64,000 nt of DNA from Allobosea sp. (GTDB lineage: Bacteria > Pseudomonadota > Alphaproteobacteria > Rhizobiales > Beijerinckiaceae), in NCBI RefSeq assembly GCF_017308015.1, contig NZ_JAFKFW010000024.1, positions 17,439 to 81,438 of the forward strand. Direction: 5' to 3'. The translations under genes were made by a program, and so were the position numbers. This document shows, piece after piece, positions 34,321 to 43,236 of the stretch; the first letter of the stretch is position 1, and each line of letters begins with the position of its first letter. The notes under the pieces were generated by a model. It was not told the origin of the DNA. It ran no database searches and saw nothing but the letters and a program-made list of their open reading frames with translations.

Positions 34321-34707
34321 ATGCAGTCTCTGTCCCGTTACGCGCCGTATACGCTCGGCCTGCTGCGCATCTTCACCGCGCTGACGTTCATCTCGCACGG
34401 CACGCAGAAGCTGTTCGGCTTTCCGGTTCCGCCGTCCTGGGGCATGCCGGCCGCATTATCGCTGCCCTGGATCGCCGGCGTGCTTGAGGTCGTCGGCGGC
34501 GCCCTGGTCCTCGTCGGCTTCCTGACCCGCCCGGCCGCCTTCGTCCTGTCGGGCCTGATGGCCGTCGCCTACTGGATGGCCCACGGCTCTAAGGGATTCT
34601 ACCCGCTGCTTAACGGCGGCGAGGCGGCGATGCTGTTCTGCTTCATCTTCCTCTACATCGCCACCGCCGGCCCCGGCGCCTTCGCCGTCGAATCCCGCAA
34701 GGGCTGA
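34321..34707 (+). CDS. DoxX family membrane protein
   Basis: The 128-residue protein has four predicted TM helices. It carries the DoxX pattern LLRIFTALTFISHGTQKLFG near the N-terminus and IAGVLEVVGGALVLVGFLTR in the middle. DoxX-like proteins are linked to redox homeostasis and quinone or thiol metabolism at the membrane, but this branch has no defined activity. The start at 34321 has AAGGA 8 nt upstream. A good terminator follows. Confidence 0.85.
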   Translation: MQSLSRYAPYTLGLLRIFTALTFISHGTQKLFGFPVPPSWGMPAALSLPWIAGVLEVVGGALVLVGFLTRPAAFVLSGLMAVAYWMAHGSKGFYPLLNGGEAAMLFCFIFLYIATAGPGAFAVESRKG

Positions 34708-34730
34708 GGCTCAGGCCGCACAGAAACGGG

Positions 34731-34766
34731 AAAGGCCCGCCTCCTCACCGGAAGCGGGCCTTTTTC
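34731..34766. terminator. Bidirectional terminator between doxX-like gene and trxA
   Basis: A 10-bp stem (AAAGGCCCGC at 34731-34740 with GCGGGCCTTT at 34754-34763) is followed on the plus strand by further T residues. On the minus strand it is followed by TTTCCCGTTT. It separates two convergent genes. Confidence 0.85.
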
Positions 34767-34784
34767 ATGCCTGAATTCAGCGAA

Positions 34785-35105
34785 TCAGACCGCTGCGGAG
34801 ATCCAGCGCGAAAGATCGCTCTTGGGAGCGGCGCCGACCTTCTGCGAGGCGAGCTTGCCGTCCTTGAACAGCATCAGCGTCGGGATCGAGCGGATGCCGA
34901 ACTGGGCCGGAATCTGCTGATTCTCGTCGACGTTCATCTTGACGATCTTGACCTTGCCGTTGAGCTCGGTCGCGATCTCCTCGAGCGCCGGGCCGATCAT
35001 GCGGCAGGGACCGCACCATTCAGCCCAGAAATCCACCACGACGGGCTCGGACGACTTCAGGACGTCGGCCTCGAAGCTCGCGTCGGTTACCTTGCTCGTT
35101 GCCAT
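34785..35105 (-). CDS. trxA: Thioredoxin TrxA
   Basis: The 106-residue protein has the thioredoxin fold with the active site WCGPC (Cys31, Cys34), preceded by VVVDFWAEW, and the cis-Pro loop [10 protein letters not shown]. It supplies electrons to ribonucleotide reductase, MsrA and other disulfide enzymes. The frame is open to 35255, but the ATG at 35105 ([12 protein letters not shown]) is the family start and has AAGG upstream. It sits at the end of the addB-addA block, as in other Rhizobiales. Confidence 0.96.
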   Translation of the reverse strand: MATSKVTDASFEADVLKSSEPVVVDFWAEWCGPCRMIGPALEEIATELNGKVKIVKMNVDENQQIPAQFGIRSIPTLMLFKDGKLASQKVGAAPKSDLSRWISAAV

Positions 35106-35220
35106 GACTGGCCGCCTTTCGATTCCATGGGCAGCATCATGCCCTTCGCCAGCGAAGCTATGAATGCCGGCCCCCGGGGTCAAGGCGCGTGCACCGCAAA
35201 GCGGCAGTGAAGCGAGCGCG

Positions 35221-35880
35221 TCACGACCCGCCCGAGACCAGGCTGGCACCGACATTGATCGCCATCGCCAGGATCGAGGTGTTGAAGATGAAGGTCAGAA
35301 CCGAGTGTACCAGTACGATCCCGCGCGCCTGCCGCGTGCTCACGCCCACATCGGAGGTCTGCGAGGTGCAGCCGATCGTGTAGGAGAAATACAGGAAATC
35401 GATATAATCGGGCTTACCCTTGCCGGGAAAAACGAGACAGGGCTCGGCTTTGCCGCCGCGATAGTAGATGCCGGCATAGTGCAGCGTGAAGAAGGCGTGC
35501 AGCAGCGTCCAGGAACACAGGATCGTGACGCCGCCGAGCGCGAGATGGATGCCGCGCTGGCCCGCGGGAATGGTTCCGATACCGGCGAGCTGGACAGCGA
35601 TGGCGGCGAGGCTCGCGCTGGCGGCGAGGCAGGAAATGACCAGGATGGCGACGGCACCCTCGTCCTGCTGCTCCGCCCGCGCCCGAATCTCATCGACCGT
35701 CTCGGTGAACATCGTCGTCGCCAGCAGGCCGAGATAGAGGGCCGCGCCGGCATCCCAGGCGACCAGCAACCGCGTCGCCCAGCGCCAGTCGTCCGGCAGA
35801 AGGAGGGCCAGAAGGCCCCCCGCTGCCAGCGCGATCAGCAGGCGCGGACGCAGGGACAGGGAGTGCGGTACGAATCTCAT
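35221..35880 (-). CDS. DUF1345 family membrane protein
   Basis: The 219-residue integral membrane protein has about five TM segments. It carries the DUF1345 hallmark [20 protein letters not shown] near the C-terminus and [11 protein letters not shown] in the first half. Function is unknown. The hallmark loop recalls the pore region of small ion channels, but that is only a resemblance. The start overlaps the addA stop (ATGA), so it is translated with addA. It lies between addA and trxA, which are usually adjacent in related genomes. Confidence 0.85.
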   Translation of the reverse strand: MRFVPHSLSLRPRLLIALAAGGLLALLLPDDWRWATRLLVAWDAGAALYLGLLATTMFTETVDEIRARAEQQDEGAVAILVISCLAASASLAAIAVQLAGIGTIPAGQRGIHLALGGVTILCSWTLLHAFFTLHYAGIYYRGGKAEPCLVFPGKGKPDYIDFLYFSYTIGCTSQTSDVGVSTRQARGIVLVHSVLTFIFNTSILAMAINVGASLVSGGS

Positions 35881-38800
35881 GGTCCGAGCGCTCCCTCGCC
35901 AGAGCCGGTGCTGTCACTATTGGCTAGAGCGGCAAGTGCGGCATCGAGCCGGCCGGCATCCAGTTCGAAACAGGTCAGGCTCGCAGTATAGATCGCCAGG
36001 GCTCGCACCTGTCGGCCCGGGTAGATATCCCGCATCAGAGCGACATAGGCGGCGAGCTGCGCGACGGTCATGACGGGAATGGCATCGACCGTCCGTGGTG
36101 GCCGGGCCGCGGTCTTGAAATCAGCGACGACGACGCTGTCCGCCGTCACCGCCAGCCGGTCGATCCGCCCGGAGACGGCGCGCGATTCGCCATCCGACAG
36201 GCGGATCGAACCCGCCACAGGCACCTCCGCTAGGGCATCCGCGGCAAAGAGCCCGGCCAGGGCGGGGGCTGCCAGCAATTGCAGGGCGTCAGCCACGATG
36301 CTGGCGCGCCTTTCGGGCCTCAGGGCTCCGCCACGTGCTTCGGCCAGCGTCTCTGCCGTGGCAGGGCGGCGCGCTTCCGGCACACCGGGCAGAACTTGAA
36401 GGAGAAGATGCGCCAACCGACCGGCTGCAGCCGCCTCGGCCAGGAAAGGCCCGTCGCCCGGCCGCTCCTCGCCATCGGCGGCTGCCAGCGCGCTCGATGG
36501 CTTCAGCGGCGGCAGGGGCTCTGCCTCCCGCGTGACGCGCCGGCTCAGCCAAAGCGGGACGGAAACCGAAGCCGCGTCTTCCTTCGCGCGATCGTTACCC
36601 TCTTCCGCCGTCGACGGCGCCGAGACCCTGAAGCGCAGGATCGCCTCGTCGCCCTCGCCGATCGGGTTCAGACCGGCCTCCGACTGCATCAACCCCTGCT
36701 CGATCATCGCATACCAGCTTCCGGGCGGGGCCTCGCCCTTGGCTTGAGCGGCACAGATGATCAGGCGATCCTCGGCGCGGGTCATCGCGACATAGAGCAG
36801 GCGATGATGCTCCTCGATCATCTGCGCGACCACCGCGGCCTTGGCGGCCGTCGTGGCCTGGACATCCTCGGCGGAAGCCGGCGGCCAGAGCGGCACGAGA
36901 TCGCCCGATGGCGCCGGCACGGCCAGAATCGTCGGCAGGCGCCTCGCGCCCGGCTCGACGCCGAGATCGGCGAGAATGACGATCTTCGCTTCGAGGCCCT
37001 TCGAGCCGTGCACGGTCATGACGCGGACCTCGCCGGCACTGGCCGAGAGATCGCGCTTCACGTCGGCGGCACTGCCGGCGACATGCTGGAGGAAGGCTAC
37101 GAGCGACGGCCCGTAACGGCGCTCGTGATCGAGCGCCGCATTGAGGAAGGCATCGAGCGCATCACCCGCCTCGGCACCGAGCCGGGCCAGCGCGAGATTG
37201 CGTCCGCCACCCGGGCCGAGCAGATCGGCGAAAAAGCGGAACGGCCCCTGCCGCCCGGCCTGCTGCGTCCAACGGACAAGCTTCGCTTCGGCCTCGGCAT
37301 AGCGCGGCTCGTCGGCCGCAGCCTCCTGCAAAGCGGCGCGCAGCGAGCCCGTGCGGTTCGGCGCGAGGCGCAGGAGATCGTTGTCGTCGAGATCGATCAG
37401 CGGCGTCTTGAGCGCAGTGGCGAGCGTCAGGTCGTCTTCCGGCAATAGTAGGGCGCGGCCGAGCACGACGAGGTCCTCCACCGCCGGGTGCTCGGCGAGC
37501 GTCAGTCGATCCCGGCCGGCGACGGGAACCTCGGCATCCTTCAGCGCCTTGACGATCGCCTCGAACAGCGCGCCGCGCTGGCGCAGCAGGATCATCACGT
37601 CCCCCGCCGCGAAGGGATGGCCGAGATCGTCGCGGCGGTCGCGGTGCCAGCGCTGCAAGGTGCGGGCGATGCGCTCGGCGAGCTTCACCGTGCCGCTGCG
37701 CCGCTCCGGCGCGTCGACCGGCGTCGTCCAGGCGTCGGGCGGCTCGCCTGTGTCATTGGCGGCGAGCGGCCAGATATCGACGGTGCCCGGCGCATTGCGG
37801 CGGACGGTGTCGTGGATTTCCGGCCGCGCAGCGCCGTCGAAGACGAGGCCGCGCGCATGCTCCGGCAGGGCGAAGACGGCATCGACCGCCTGCATGATGT
37901 CCGGCGCCGAGCGAAAGGAGGTGTTGAGGCTGATCGCCTCGAAATCCCGTTCCGCCGCCCGGATGCGATTGCCGAGCGCACGGCGCTCCTCGCCAAAGGC
38001 GGAGGGCGCCGCTCCCTGAAAGCCATAGATCGACTGCTTCTCGTCGCCGACGACGAAGATGGTCCGCGGCTTCGCGCGGAGATCGCCACCGCTGGTGAAC
38101 TCTTCCGCCAGCTTGCGCAGGATCGCCCATTGCGCCTCGCCGGTGTCCTGCGCCTCGTCGAGCAGGATGTGGTCGATGCCGGCATCGAGCTTGTAGAGCA
38201 CCCAGGCGGCCTCGACCCGCTCCAGCAGCGAGCGCGTGCGCGCGATCAGGTCGTCATAGTCGAGCAGCGAGCGCAGGCTTTTCTGGCGCTGGTAGGAAGC
38301 GAGCATGCGCGTCACCAGCAAGGCGAGCGCTGCGCTGCGGTCGCGGATGGCCACCGCGTTCAGTTGCTCGGCCGCACCGAGCAGGCAGGCGGCGAGCTCC
38401 TCCAGCGACGCTAGCAGGGCGCCATCGAACTCGGACTTACCCTTGCCGCGGATATTGGCGTTAATCGTGCCGGCTTCAGTGATGAAACCTCGGCGGCAAA
38501 AAGCGACGGGGTCGCCATCATCCTGCCCGGCGAGCAGCGTGCGCAGGTTCGTCGCGAAATTCTGCCGGGTGGCGCTGCCGGCCTGAAGCGCCTCGATCAG
38601 AGCATGAAGGCCCGGCAGCGCTGCCAGATCGGCACGGAAGCGTGTCCTGATCGCATCGGCCGAGAGGTCGGGCGCGATGCCGAGGAAGGCGGCGATGCCA
38701 GCCTTCACAGCGCTGGCGTCACGGGCGCGGCCGTTCTCATCGCTGAACAGCGCGCGCTGGCGCAATGCCTCCTGGAACATGGTCTCGAACGAGTCCTGCG

Positions 38801-39371
38801 CCGCAAGCCGGGCAAGTAGATCGAGCGCGCGCGCTTCCGGCCCGTTCGGTTCCGCCGCGACGAGGGCCAGCAATTCACGCCGCGCCGCACGCAGCATCTC
38901 GGCTTGCGCGAGATCGTCGGCGACCTCGAAGCGGGGCGGCACGTTCGCCTCGAAGGGCGCCGCCTGCAAAACGCGGGTGCAGAAGGCGTGGATGGTCTCG
39001 ATCCGCAGGCCGCCCGGCGTCTCAAGTGCCTCGGCGAAAAGGCGGCGGGCCTTGGCACGCTCGGCCATCGTCGGTGTGCGCCCGGTGAGATTCACCAACT
39101 CACGGCTCAGCGCCTCGTCCGAGAGCGTCGCCCAGTTGCCCAGTGCCTTGAAGATGCGGTTGGCCATGTTGGCAGCCGCCGCCTTGGTATAGGTGATGCA
39201 GAGCATCCGGCTCGGCGCGACATCATCGAGCAGCAGCCGGAGCACGCGGTTGACCAGCACATGGGTCTTGCCCGAGCCGGCATTGGCCGAGACCCAGGCG
39301 GAGAGGCCGGGATCGGCGGCCTGCGCCTGGCGCTGGTTGGTCAGCGGCGGGACGATCCAGCCAAGCTTCAT
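35877..39371 (-). CDS. addA: Double-strand break repair helicase AddA
   Basis: The 1164-residue UvrD-type helicase-nuclease has Walker A SANAGSGKTHVL (residues 28-39), the helicase block LLDEAQDTGEAQW, VGDEKQSIYGFQGA, VMTVHGSKGLEAKIVIL and LLYVAMTRAEDRL. The C-terminal RecB-type nuclease motif reads VVVADFKTA. With AddB it processes double-strand ends for RecA loading. The ATG at 39371 overlaps the addB stop (ATGA). The in-frame extension to 39410 is Arg-rich and was not used. Confidence 0.95.
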   Translation of the reverse strand: MKLGWIVPPLTNQRQAQAADPGLSAWVSANAGSGKTHVLVNRVLRLLLDDVAPSRMLCITYTKAAAANMANRIFKALGNWATLSDEALSRELVNLTGRTPTMAERAKARRLFAEALETPGGLRIETIHAFCTRVLQAAPFEANVPPRFEVADDLAQAEMLRAARRELLALVAAEPNGPEARALDLLARLAAQDSFETMFQEALRQRALFSDENGRARDASAVKAGIAAFLGIAPDLSADAIRTRFRADLAALPGLHALIEALQAGSATRQNFATNLRTLLAGQDDGDPVAFCRRGFITEAGTINANIRGKGKSEFDGALLASLEELAACLLGAAEQLNAVAIRDRSAALALLVTRMLASYQRQKSLRSLLDYDDLIARTRSLLERVEAAWVLYKLDAGIDHILLDEAQDTGEAQWAILRKLAEEFTSGGDLRAKPRTIFVVGDEKQSIYGFQGAAPSAFGEERRALGNRIRAAERDFEAISLNTSFRSAPDIMQAVDAVFALPEHARGLVFDGAARPEIHDTVRRNAPGTVDIWPLAANDTGEPPDAWTTPVDAPERRSGTVKLAERIARTLQRWHRDRRDDLGHPFAAGDVMILLRQRGALFEAIVKALKDAEVPVAGRDRLTLAEHPAVEDLVVLGRALLLPEDDLTLATALKTPLIDLDDNDLLRLAPNRTGSLRAALQEAAADEPRYAEAEAKLVRWTQQAGRQGPFRFFADLLGPGGGRNLALARLGAEAGDALDAFLNAALDHERRYGPSLVAFLQHVAGSAADVKRDLSASAGEVRVMTVHGSKGLEAKIVILADLGVEPGARRLPTILAVPAPSGDLVPLWPPASAEDVQATTAAKAAVVAQMIEEHHRLLYVAMTRAEDRLIICAAQAKGEAPPGSWYAMIEQGLMQSEAGLNPIGEGDEAILRFRVSAPSTAEEGNDRAKEDAASVSVPLWLSRRVTREAEPLPPLKPSSALAAADGEERPGDGPFLAEAAAAGRLAHLLLQVLPGVPEARRPATAETLAEARGGALRPERRASIVADALQLLAAPALAGLFAADALAEVPVAGSIRLSDGESRAVSGRIDRLAVTADSVVVADFKTAARPPRTVDAIPVMTVAQLAAYVALMRDIYPGRQVRALAIYTASLTCFELDAGRLDAALAALANSDSTGSGEGALGP

Positions 39372-42300
39372 GCCTCGCCCCCCTCGTCTCCGCCGGGCGC
39401 GGCCGACCATTCCTTGACACGAGCCAAGTGATCGTAGGGGCTAGCATAGCGGATATAGTCGGGCGCGCGGCGCGAGACGAAGGGCTCGCGGCCCGAGCGC
39501 AAGGCAGCGAGATATTCGAGCAGGCGTTCGAGATGGCGCGCGGCGACATCGGCCAGCGGCTCGCCGTCGAATTCGAGCGGCTTGTCCTTGGCCCAGCCTC
39601 TCGGGTCGTGGTGCAGCTTCATGTAGAGCACCGCCGAGACCGGCGTCGCCCCCGCCAGCCCTTCGAATCCCGCGCGCGCGGCAAGCTCCGCCTCCAGCGT
39701 CAATTGCGGGGCAAAGCCCTTCTCGACCTGCGCCTTGCTCGGCGGCGCGCCGGTCTTGAAATCGACGATCCGCAGCGCCGGTTCGCGCGTCAGCTCGATC
39801 CGGTCGGCCCGGCCGCTCAGGCGGAAGCTCGTGCCATCGGCGAGCGGGAAGCTCGCACCGGTGAAGAGCTCGACGCCGATCCTGGCGACGTCGCCGCGGC
39901 GACGCTCCTCCCAGCGGATGAAATGACCGGCCGTCAGCAGGAAGCGCGGCCACCAGAAGGCCTTGACCTCCGGCACGTCGTCATAGGCGCCGAAAAGCCG
40001 GGTGCCGATCCCGACCAATTGCCCCAGCGCATCGGCCGGCAGTCCTTCGGGATAGGTCGTGGTGAATTCCTCGACGATGCCGTGCAGCAGCTTGCCGCGA
40101 TCCTGCGCCGTCGGGTCCGCCACGAGCTCGTCGAGCGCGTCGAGCTTCAGGATCTTGCGGGCATGGATCTGGTAGGGGTCGCGATAGAGCGTCTCGACCT
40201 CGGTGACGCTGAGCGAGAGCGGCTGGAGATCGCGCGGCGGGCGCGGCGCCGGGCGACCGATCGGCTGCGCGTCTACGGGGGCGCTCAATGCGCCGGCCAA
40301 GGCCAGCAGCTTTTCTCCTTCATCAACGGCCTTCGTCCAGACTTCCTGCGGCGTCACCGCCTGCAGGCGCTGCCAGAAGCGCGAGGCGATGGTCTCGGCC
40401 TCTCCCGCCTTGCGCGGGCGCGTCAGCGTCACCTGCGGCGCGAGCGCCGCCATGACGAAATCATGCGCAGTCTGGCCGATGCGGCGTTCCGGCGGCGAGA
40501 GGCCAAGCTCGGCGCGCATCGGCCGGTTGATGAAGGAATCGGTCGTGGTCTGCGGCGGCCAGACGGTTTCGTTCAAGCCGCCGAGCACGACATGGTCGGC
40601 TTCCAGCAGGCGTGCTTCAAGCAAGCCCCAGATCGCAACGCGCGGATAGCCGGGCGTGGCGCGCTTGACCACGGTCTCCGCCAGCAGCGCATCGAGAATC
40701 GCAACGAAATCCCGCGCCACCCCGCCCGGCGGCATGACGGCTTCGGCACCTGCAAGCTCGTCGAAGAGCCCGGAGAGCGCCTCGCCATCCGGGCCGACAA
40801 AGGCGAGCGGCGTGCCGGCTTCGCTCAGGCTGAAGGCGGTAACGCTCGTGCGCGCCGCCGTAACGACGGCAGCCAATGACGGCGCCTCGACAGCGAACGC
40901 CTCGCGCAAGGCTGCGCTGGCCGTCCCCAGCGCTTGCAGCACCTTGGCGGCGGCGGCCTGATCCTCCGTCGTCAAGCGCTTGCGTGGACGCGGGACATGC
41001 CCGCTCTCGCGGATCGCCTCCCAGTTGCCAAGAGCGGCCTCCAGACCCGGCATCCCGCGGCCGACAGCCTGGCCGCGCCATGTTCCGATTTCAAGCGCAG
41101 TGGCGCCCTGCGCCAGCACATCCCGACCGAGACCCAGGCGGCAAAGCGGATGGGCGAGCAATGGCACGAGCGCGCTCGGCGCCATCTCGGCCAGCACCAC
41201 TTCGAGGATGAGGCGCAGCAACGAGCCAGCCGGCCAGCGCCCGAGCGGCAGGCCGGCGGAATCGTCGACCTCGACGCCCCAGCGCTTCAGCTCGACGGCG
41301 ACACGCTCAGCAAGGCCGCGGTCCGGTGTTACCAGAGCCGCATGGGCGCCGGGCCGCTCCAGTGTCTCGCGCAGGGCGATGGCGACTATCAGGGCCTCTT
41401 CGCGCTCGTCGGAGGCCTCAACCACACACATGCCCGCGAAACCCTTAGCCGCCGTCATGTCCGGGACACGCGCGCCGACATCGGACCAGAGTTCGGTGAC
41501 CGAAGCCGGCAGCATCGCCTCACGCAGCAGCGCCGCCCGTGCACTGCGCGCTGCGTCGGGCTGCGACAGCTCGCGCACGTCGTCGCGGGCGGCTTCGAGC
41601 GTGTCCATCAGGTGATGCAGGGCCGCCTGCGGATGGGAGGGGGCAGGCTCGCGGACGATCGCATCCCAGGCGCGCTGATCCAGCCCGAGATCGATGCCGG
41701 GCAGGACCACGGCTCCGTTCGGCAGGCGGGCAATGGCGGCGAGCAGGCGCGCGGTCGCCGGCACCGTACCGGTCGAGCCGGCGGCGATGATCGGCCCCGT
41801 CGCGCCGCCGCCGAGCAGCCTCTCGCGTTCGGCCGCGAGCATGCGGTTGCGGAAAGCGGCGGGGTCGCAGGCGCCGCGCTCGGTCAGGATCTCGGGCCAG
41901 GCATCGCCGAGAATGGCGAGGAAGCCGGCATTGAGCTGCCAGACCCGGTCGAAGCGGGCGGCGTCGAGCGAGGCCAGCCGTTGAACCGAGACGCCTTCGG
42001 TCTGCATCTGGTCGAGCAGGGCGGCGAGGTCACCGGCGAGCCCATACGCCTCGGCCAGCGTCGCCGGCACCAGGGCGGGTTCGCTCGGATCAAGCCGGAG
42101 ATGGTTGCGATTGGCGGTGCGGCCCCAGGCATCGACCAGCCGTGTCAGCAGCATGCGGCGTTCGAGCGGTGCGATCGGGGCAAGGCGTTCCTGCGCCCAG
42201 GCGCCGGCACCGATCAGCGCCGTCTCGGCCTCGTCAACATCGCCGAGCGGGACAATGCGCGGGAGCAGCAACGACCTGCCGCCGAGCTTTCCCGCGAGGA

Positions 42301-42475
42301 TCGCGGCGAAGGCGCGGGCGGCACGACGCGTCGGCAGGTAGAGCGTCGTCCGCGCCATCGCGGCGGGATCGGCGGGGTCATGGACCGGGCCGAGCCGGCC
42401 ATCCAGCATCGCCTGCGCCAACACCTCCAGGAAAGGCGCGCCGGCCGGGATGCTGAACAGGTTGAGCTCAGGCAT
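39368..42475 (-). CDS. addB: Double-strand break repair protein AddB
   Basis: The 1035-residue alphaproteobacterial AddB begins MPELNLFSIPAGAPFLEVLA. It carries an inactivated helicase-like N-terminal part (LPTRRAARAFAAIL in place of a P-loop) and the block VVLGGLNETVWPPQTTTDSF. The C-terminal PD-(D/E)XK nuclease includes RGKLLHGIVEEF and LRIVDFKTGAPP. It is the partner of AddA. It overlaps murU by 8 nt at its start and addA by 4 nt at its end. Confidence 0.94.
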   Translation of the reverse strand: MPELNLFSIPAGAPFLEVLAQAMLDGRLGPVHDPADPAAMARTTLYLPTRRAARAFAAILAGKLGGRSLLLPRIVPLGDVDEAETALIGAGAWAQERLAPIAPLERRMLLTRLVDAWGRTANRNHLRLDPSEPALVPATLAEAYGLAGDLAALLDQMQTEGVSVQRLASLDAARFDRVWQLNAGFLAILGDAWPEILTERGACDPAAFRNRMLAAERERLLGGGATGPIIAAGSTGTVPATARLLAAIARLPNGAVVLPGIDLGLDQRAWDAIVREPAPSHPQAALHHLMDTLEAARDDVRELSQPDAARSARAALLREAMLPASVTELWSDVGARVPDMTAAKGFAGMCVVEASDEREEALIVAIALRETLERPGAHAALVTPDRGLAERVAVELKRWGVEVDDSAGLPLGRWPAGSLLRLILEVVLAEMAPSALVPLLAHPLCRLGLGRDVLAQGATALEIGTWRGQAVGRGMPGLEAALGNWEAIRESGHVPRPRKRLTTEDQAAAAKVLQALGTASAALREAFAVEAPSLAAVVTAARTSVTAFSLSEAGTPLAFVGPDGEALSGLFDELAGAEAVMPPGGVARDFVAILDALLAETVVKRATPGYPRVAIWGLLEARLLEADHVVLGGLNETVWPPQTTTDSFINRPMRAELGLSPPERRIGQTAHDFVMAALAPQVTLTRPRKAGEAETIASRFWQRLQAVTPQEVWTKAVDEGEKLLALAGALSAPVDAQPIGRPAPRPPRDLQPLSLSVTEVETLYRDPYQIHARKILKLDALDELVADPTAQDRGKLLHGIVEEFTTTYPEGLPADALGQLVGIGTRLFGAYDDVPEVKAFWWPRFLLTAGHFIRWEERRRGDVARIGVELFTGASFPLADGTSFRLSGRADRIELTREPALRIVDFKTGAPPSKAQVEKGFAPQLTLEAELAARAGFEGLAGATPVSAVLYMKLHHDPRGWAKDKPLEFDGEPLADVAARHLERLLEYLAALRSGREPFVSRRAPDYIRYASPYDHLARVKEWSAAPGGDEGGEA

Positions 42476-43208
42476 CGATGGGCTGGGCGGCGGCGAAGGC
42501 GGCCTCTGCCGGCGCGATCGCCTCCGGCCGGTCGACATGCAGCCAGCGGCCTTCGAGGACATGGCCAGAGAGGCGCCCGCGCGCGATGGCTCGGTCGAAC
42601 AGCAGGTTGAACGAGAACGAGGCCGGCGTATCCACGAAGAACTCCGGCGTCACGATCGCGATGCCGGCATAGACGTATGGCGCGCTCGCGGCCGCGCCAC
42701 GCCGCATCAGACGCCCCTCGCCATCGCGGAAGAAGTCGCCGGGACCGTTGAAGCCGACGCTGCTCTCGCGGTCTGCCAGCAGCAGCAGCATGTCCATCGT
42801 CTCGCCGTTCCAGGCAGCGGCCATCGCGCCGAAATTGGAGACGCCGCGCTCGCTCCAGAGGGAATCCGAGTTGACGCTGAAGAACGGGCCATCACCGAGC
42901 AGCGGCAGAGCCTTCCTGGCGCCGCCGCCGGTTTCGAGCAGTTCGCCGCGCTCATCCGAGATGGTGATGCGCGGGCGCGTCCGACCAGCCAGATGCGCCT
43001 CGACCTGCCCGGCGAGGTGATGGACGTTGACGACCGCCTCCTCGACGCCGGCCTCCGCCAGCCGGTCGAGCGCATGGTCGAGCATCGCCTTGCCGCCGAT
43101 CTTCACCAGCGGCTTCGGCAGCGTGTCGGTAATCGGGCGCATGCGCTGCCCGAGGCCGGCCGCCAGCACGATCGCCCGGCGGATCGGCGACGAAGCGGTT
43201 GTGGTCAC
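42468..43208 (-). CDS. murU: Nucleotidyltransferase, MurNAc-1-phosphate uridylyltransferase MurU-like
   Basis: The 246-residue protein begins at a GTG (43208) with GGAG 6-7 nt upstream. It has the nucleotidyltransferase signature VLAAGLGQRMRPITDTLPKP and the metal-binding VNSDSLW. It matches MurU, which makes UDP-MurNAc from MurNAc-1-phosphate and UTP in the cell-wall recycling shortcut that bypasses MurA. The kinase that makes its substrate (AmgK) is fused in the next upstream gene, 28 bp away, which supports the assignment over other sugar-phosphate uridylyltransferases. Confidence 0.88.
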   Translation of the reverse strand: MTTTASSPIRRAIVLAAGLGQRMRPITDTLPKPLVKIGGKAMLDHALDRLAEAGVEEAVVNVHHLAGQVEAHLAGRTRPRITISDERGELLETGGGARKALPLLGDGPFFSVNSDSLWSERGVSNFGAMAAAWNGETMDMLLLLADRESSVGFNGPGDFFRDGEGRLMRRGAAASAPYVYAGIAIVTPEFFVDTPASFSFNLLFDRAIARGRLSGHVLEGRWLHVDRPEAIAPAEAAFAAAQPIDA

Positions 43209-43236
43209 GCGAATCTCCGTGTCGATCTGCCTGAGC

